NCBI GenBank assembly: GCA_963575745.1
Contig: CAUYUJ010015954.1
Location: forward strand, 1 to 64,000
Origin: Prorocentrum cordatum
Taxonomy: Eukaryota > Sar > Dinophyceae > Prorocentrales > Prorocentraceae
DNA length: 64,000 bases
Direction: 5' to 3'
Part shown: positions 63,519-64,000 of the stretch, in pieces
Position numbering within the stretch: the stretch's first letter is position 1
Layout: every line of letters begins with the position of its first letter
Made by a program: the position numbers and the translations under genes
The notes under the pieces: model-generated
Database searches by the model: none
Told to the model about the DNA's origin: nothing
The model's input: only the letters and a program-made list of their open reading frames with translations

Positions 63519-63660
63519 GCATCATCATCATCATCATCGGTAGCACTGACCGTATTATTAATGTTGACGAAATTGGCATGCTCATGAGTAGTCGTCCGAG
63601 CCTTCTTCTAGCAGTAGTACTCTCACGATCAATAGTATTCCTGCTATTCGTCTTCGTATG
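63331..63660. repeat. TATTAGTA block with central (ATC)n
   Basis: TTATTAGT, ATTACTAGTA and TATTATTA units surround a (CAT)n tract at 63,474-63,538. Confidence 0.75.
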
Positions 63661-63960
63661 ATTCCTCCTCCTACTCCTACTCCTACTCCTCCTCCACTTA
63701 TTCCTCTCCTCCTGCTTCTCCTATCCTCGCGCCTCGTCCGTTGTCCCTCCTCCTCCTCCTCCTCCTCCTCCTCCTCCTCGATCCTCCTCGATCCTCATCA
63801 ATATTCCTCGTTCCTCCTCCTCCTCCTCCTTCTCCTCATCTTCCTCCCCCTTCTCCTCGTCCTCCTCCTCCCCCTCCTCATCTTCTTCTTCCTCCTCCTA
63901 CTCCCCCTCCTCCTGCTCATCCTCCTCCTCCTGCTCCTCCTCCTTCTCATCCTCCTCCCC
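63661..63960. repeat. (TCC)n array
   Basis: TCC/TAC/TTC triplets with two CTCGATCC units at about 63,778-63,797. The window ends in a short unassigned C/G-rich stretch. Confidence 0.9.
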
Positions 63961-64000
63961 TATCTGCCTTCCTCTTCGGGGGGACGTCCGATGTGCATCC

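Overview
The window reads as nuclear DNA of a dinoflagellate. The most direct evidence is at 32,829-32,850: a 22-base stretch matching the dinoflagellate trans-spliced leader (dinoSL) at 21 of 22 positions, at the 5' end of a LINE. Other support: GC-rich unique DNA, very dense triplet microsatellites, a candidate GC-AG intron with AG|G at both junctions, and LINE and Ty1/copia elements that are diverged and carry extra domains. All comparisons were made by eye; no alignment or database search was run.

Layout. 1-11,155: (GT)n, (TCC)n, (GGA)n and (CAT)n tracts separated by short unassigned stretches, plus an AT-rich palindrome cluster (10.5 kb). 11,156-12,022 (minus): a multi-pass membrane protein resembling rhomboid-like/TMEM115-type proteins, with a weak spliced-leader-like relic upstream. 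12.4-15.7 kb: dispersed and local repeats. 16,806-18,302 (minus): a seven-repeat RCC1-like protein with a ubiquitin-like tail and a probable 183-bp intron. 18.3-31 kb: mostly unassigned DNA with tandem, dispersed and foldback repeats. 31.7-41.9 kb: three copies of a composite repeat, two of which hold a retroelement in or against their GGA tract. The LINE (32,829-38,596, plus) has a zinc-finger ORF1, endonuclease, reverse transcriptase and RNase H, broken by frameshifts. The Ty1/copia element (41,898-51,294, minus) has 174-bp LTRs, an initiator-Met-type primer-binding site, gag, protease, a methyltransferase-like domain, integrase, reverse transcriptase and RNase H. 51.3-64 kb: almost entirely triplet arrays, with one unassigned stretch (54.5-57.4 kb) and a 100-N assembly gap.

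Only two cellular genes are supportable (rhomboid-like and RCC1-like). The retroelements account for most recognisable coding sequence. Most long open frames elsewhere are Pro/Ser/Leu/Glu/Arg/His/Asp homopolymer readings of triplet repeats and are not annotated as genes.

The strongest leads are: the spliced-leader relic on the LINE, implying retroposition from a trans-spliced RNA; a composite repeat family bracketed by GGA tracts, with four copies in the window; a roughly 415-bp internal inversion in the copia pol gene; and a methyltransferase-like domain in the copia polyprotein that has lost its catalytic motif.
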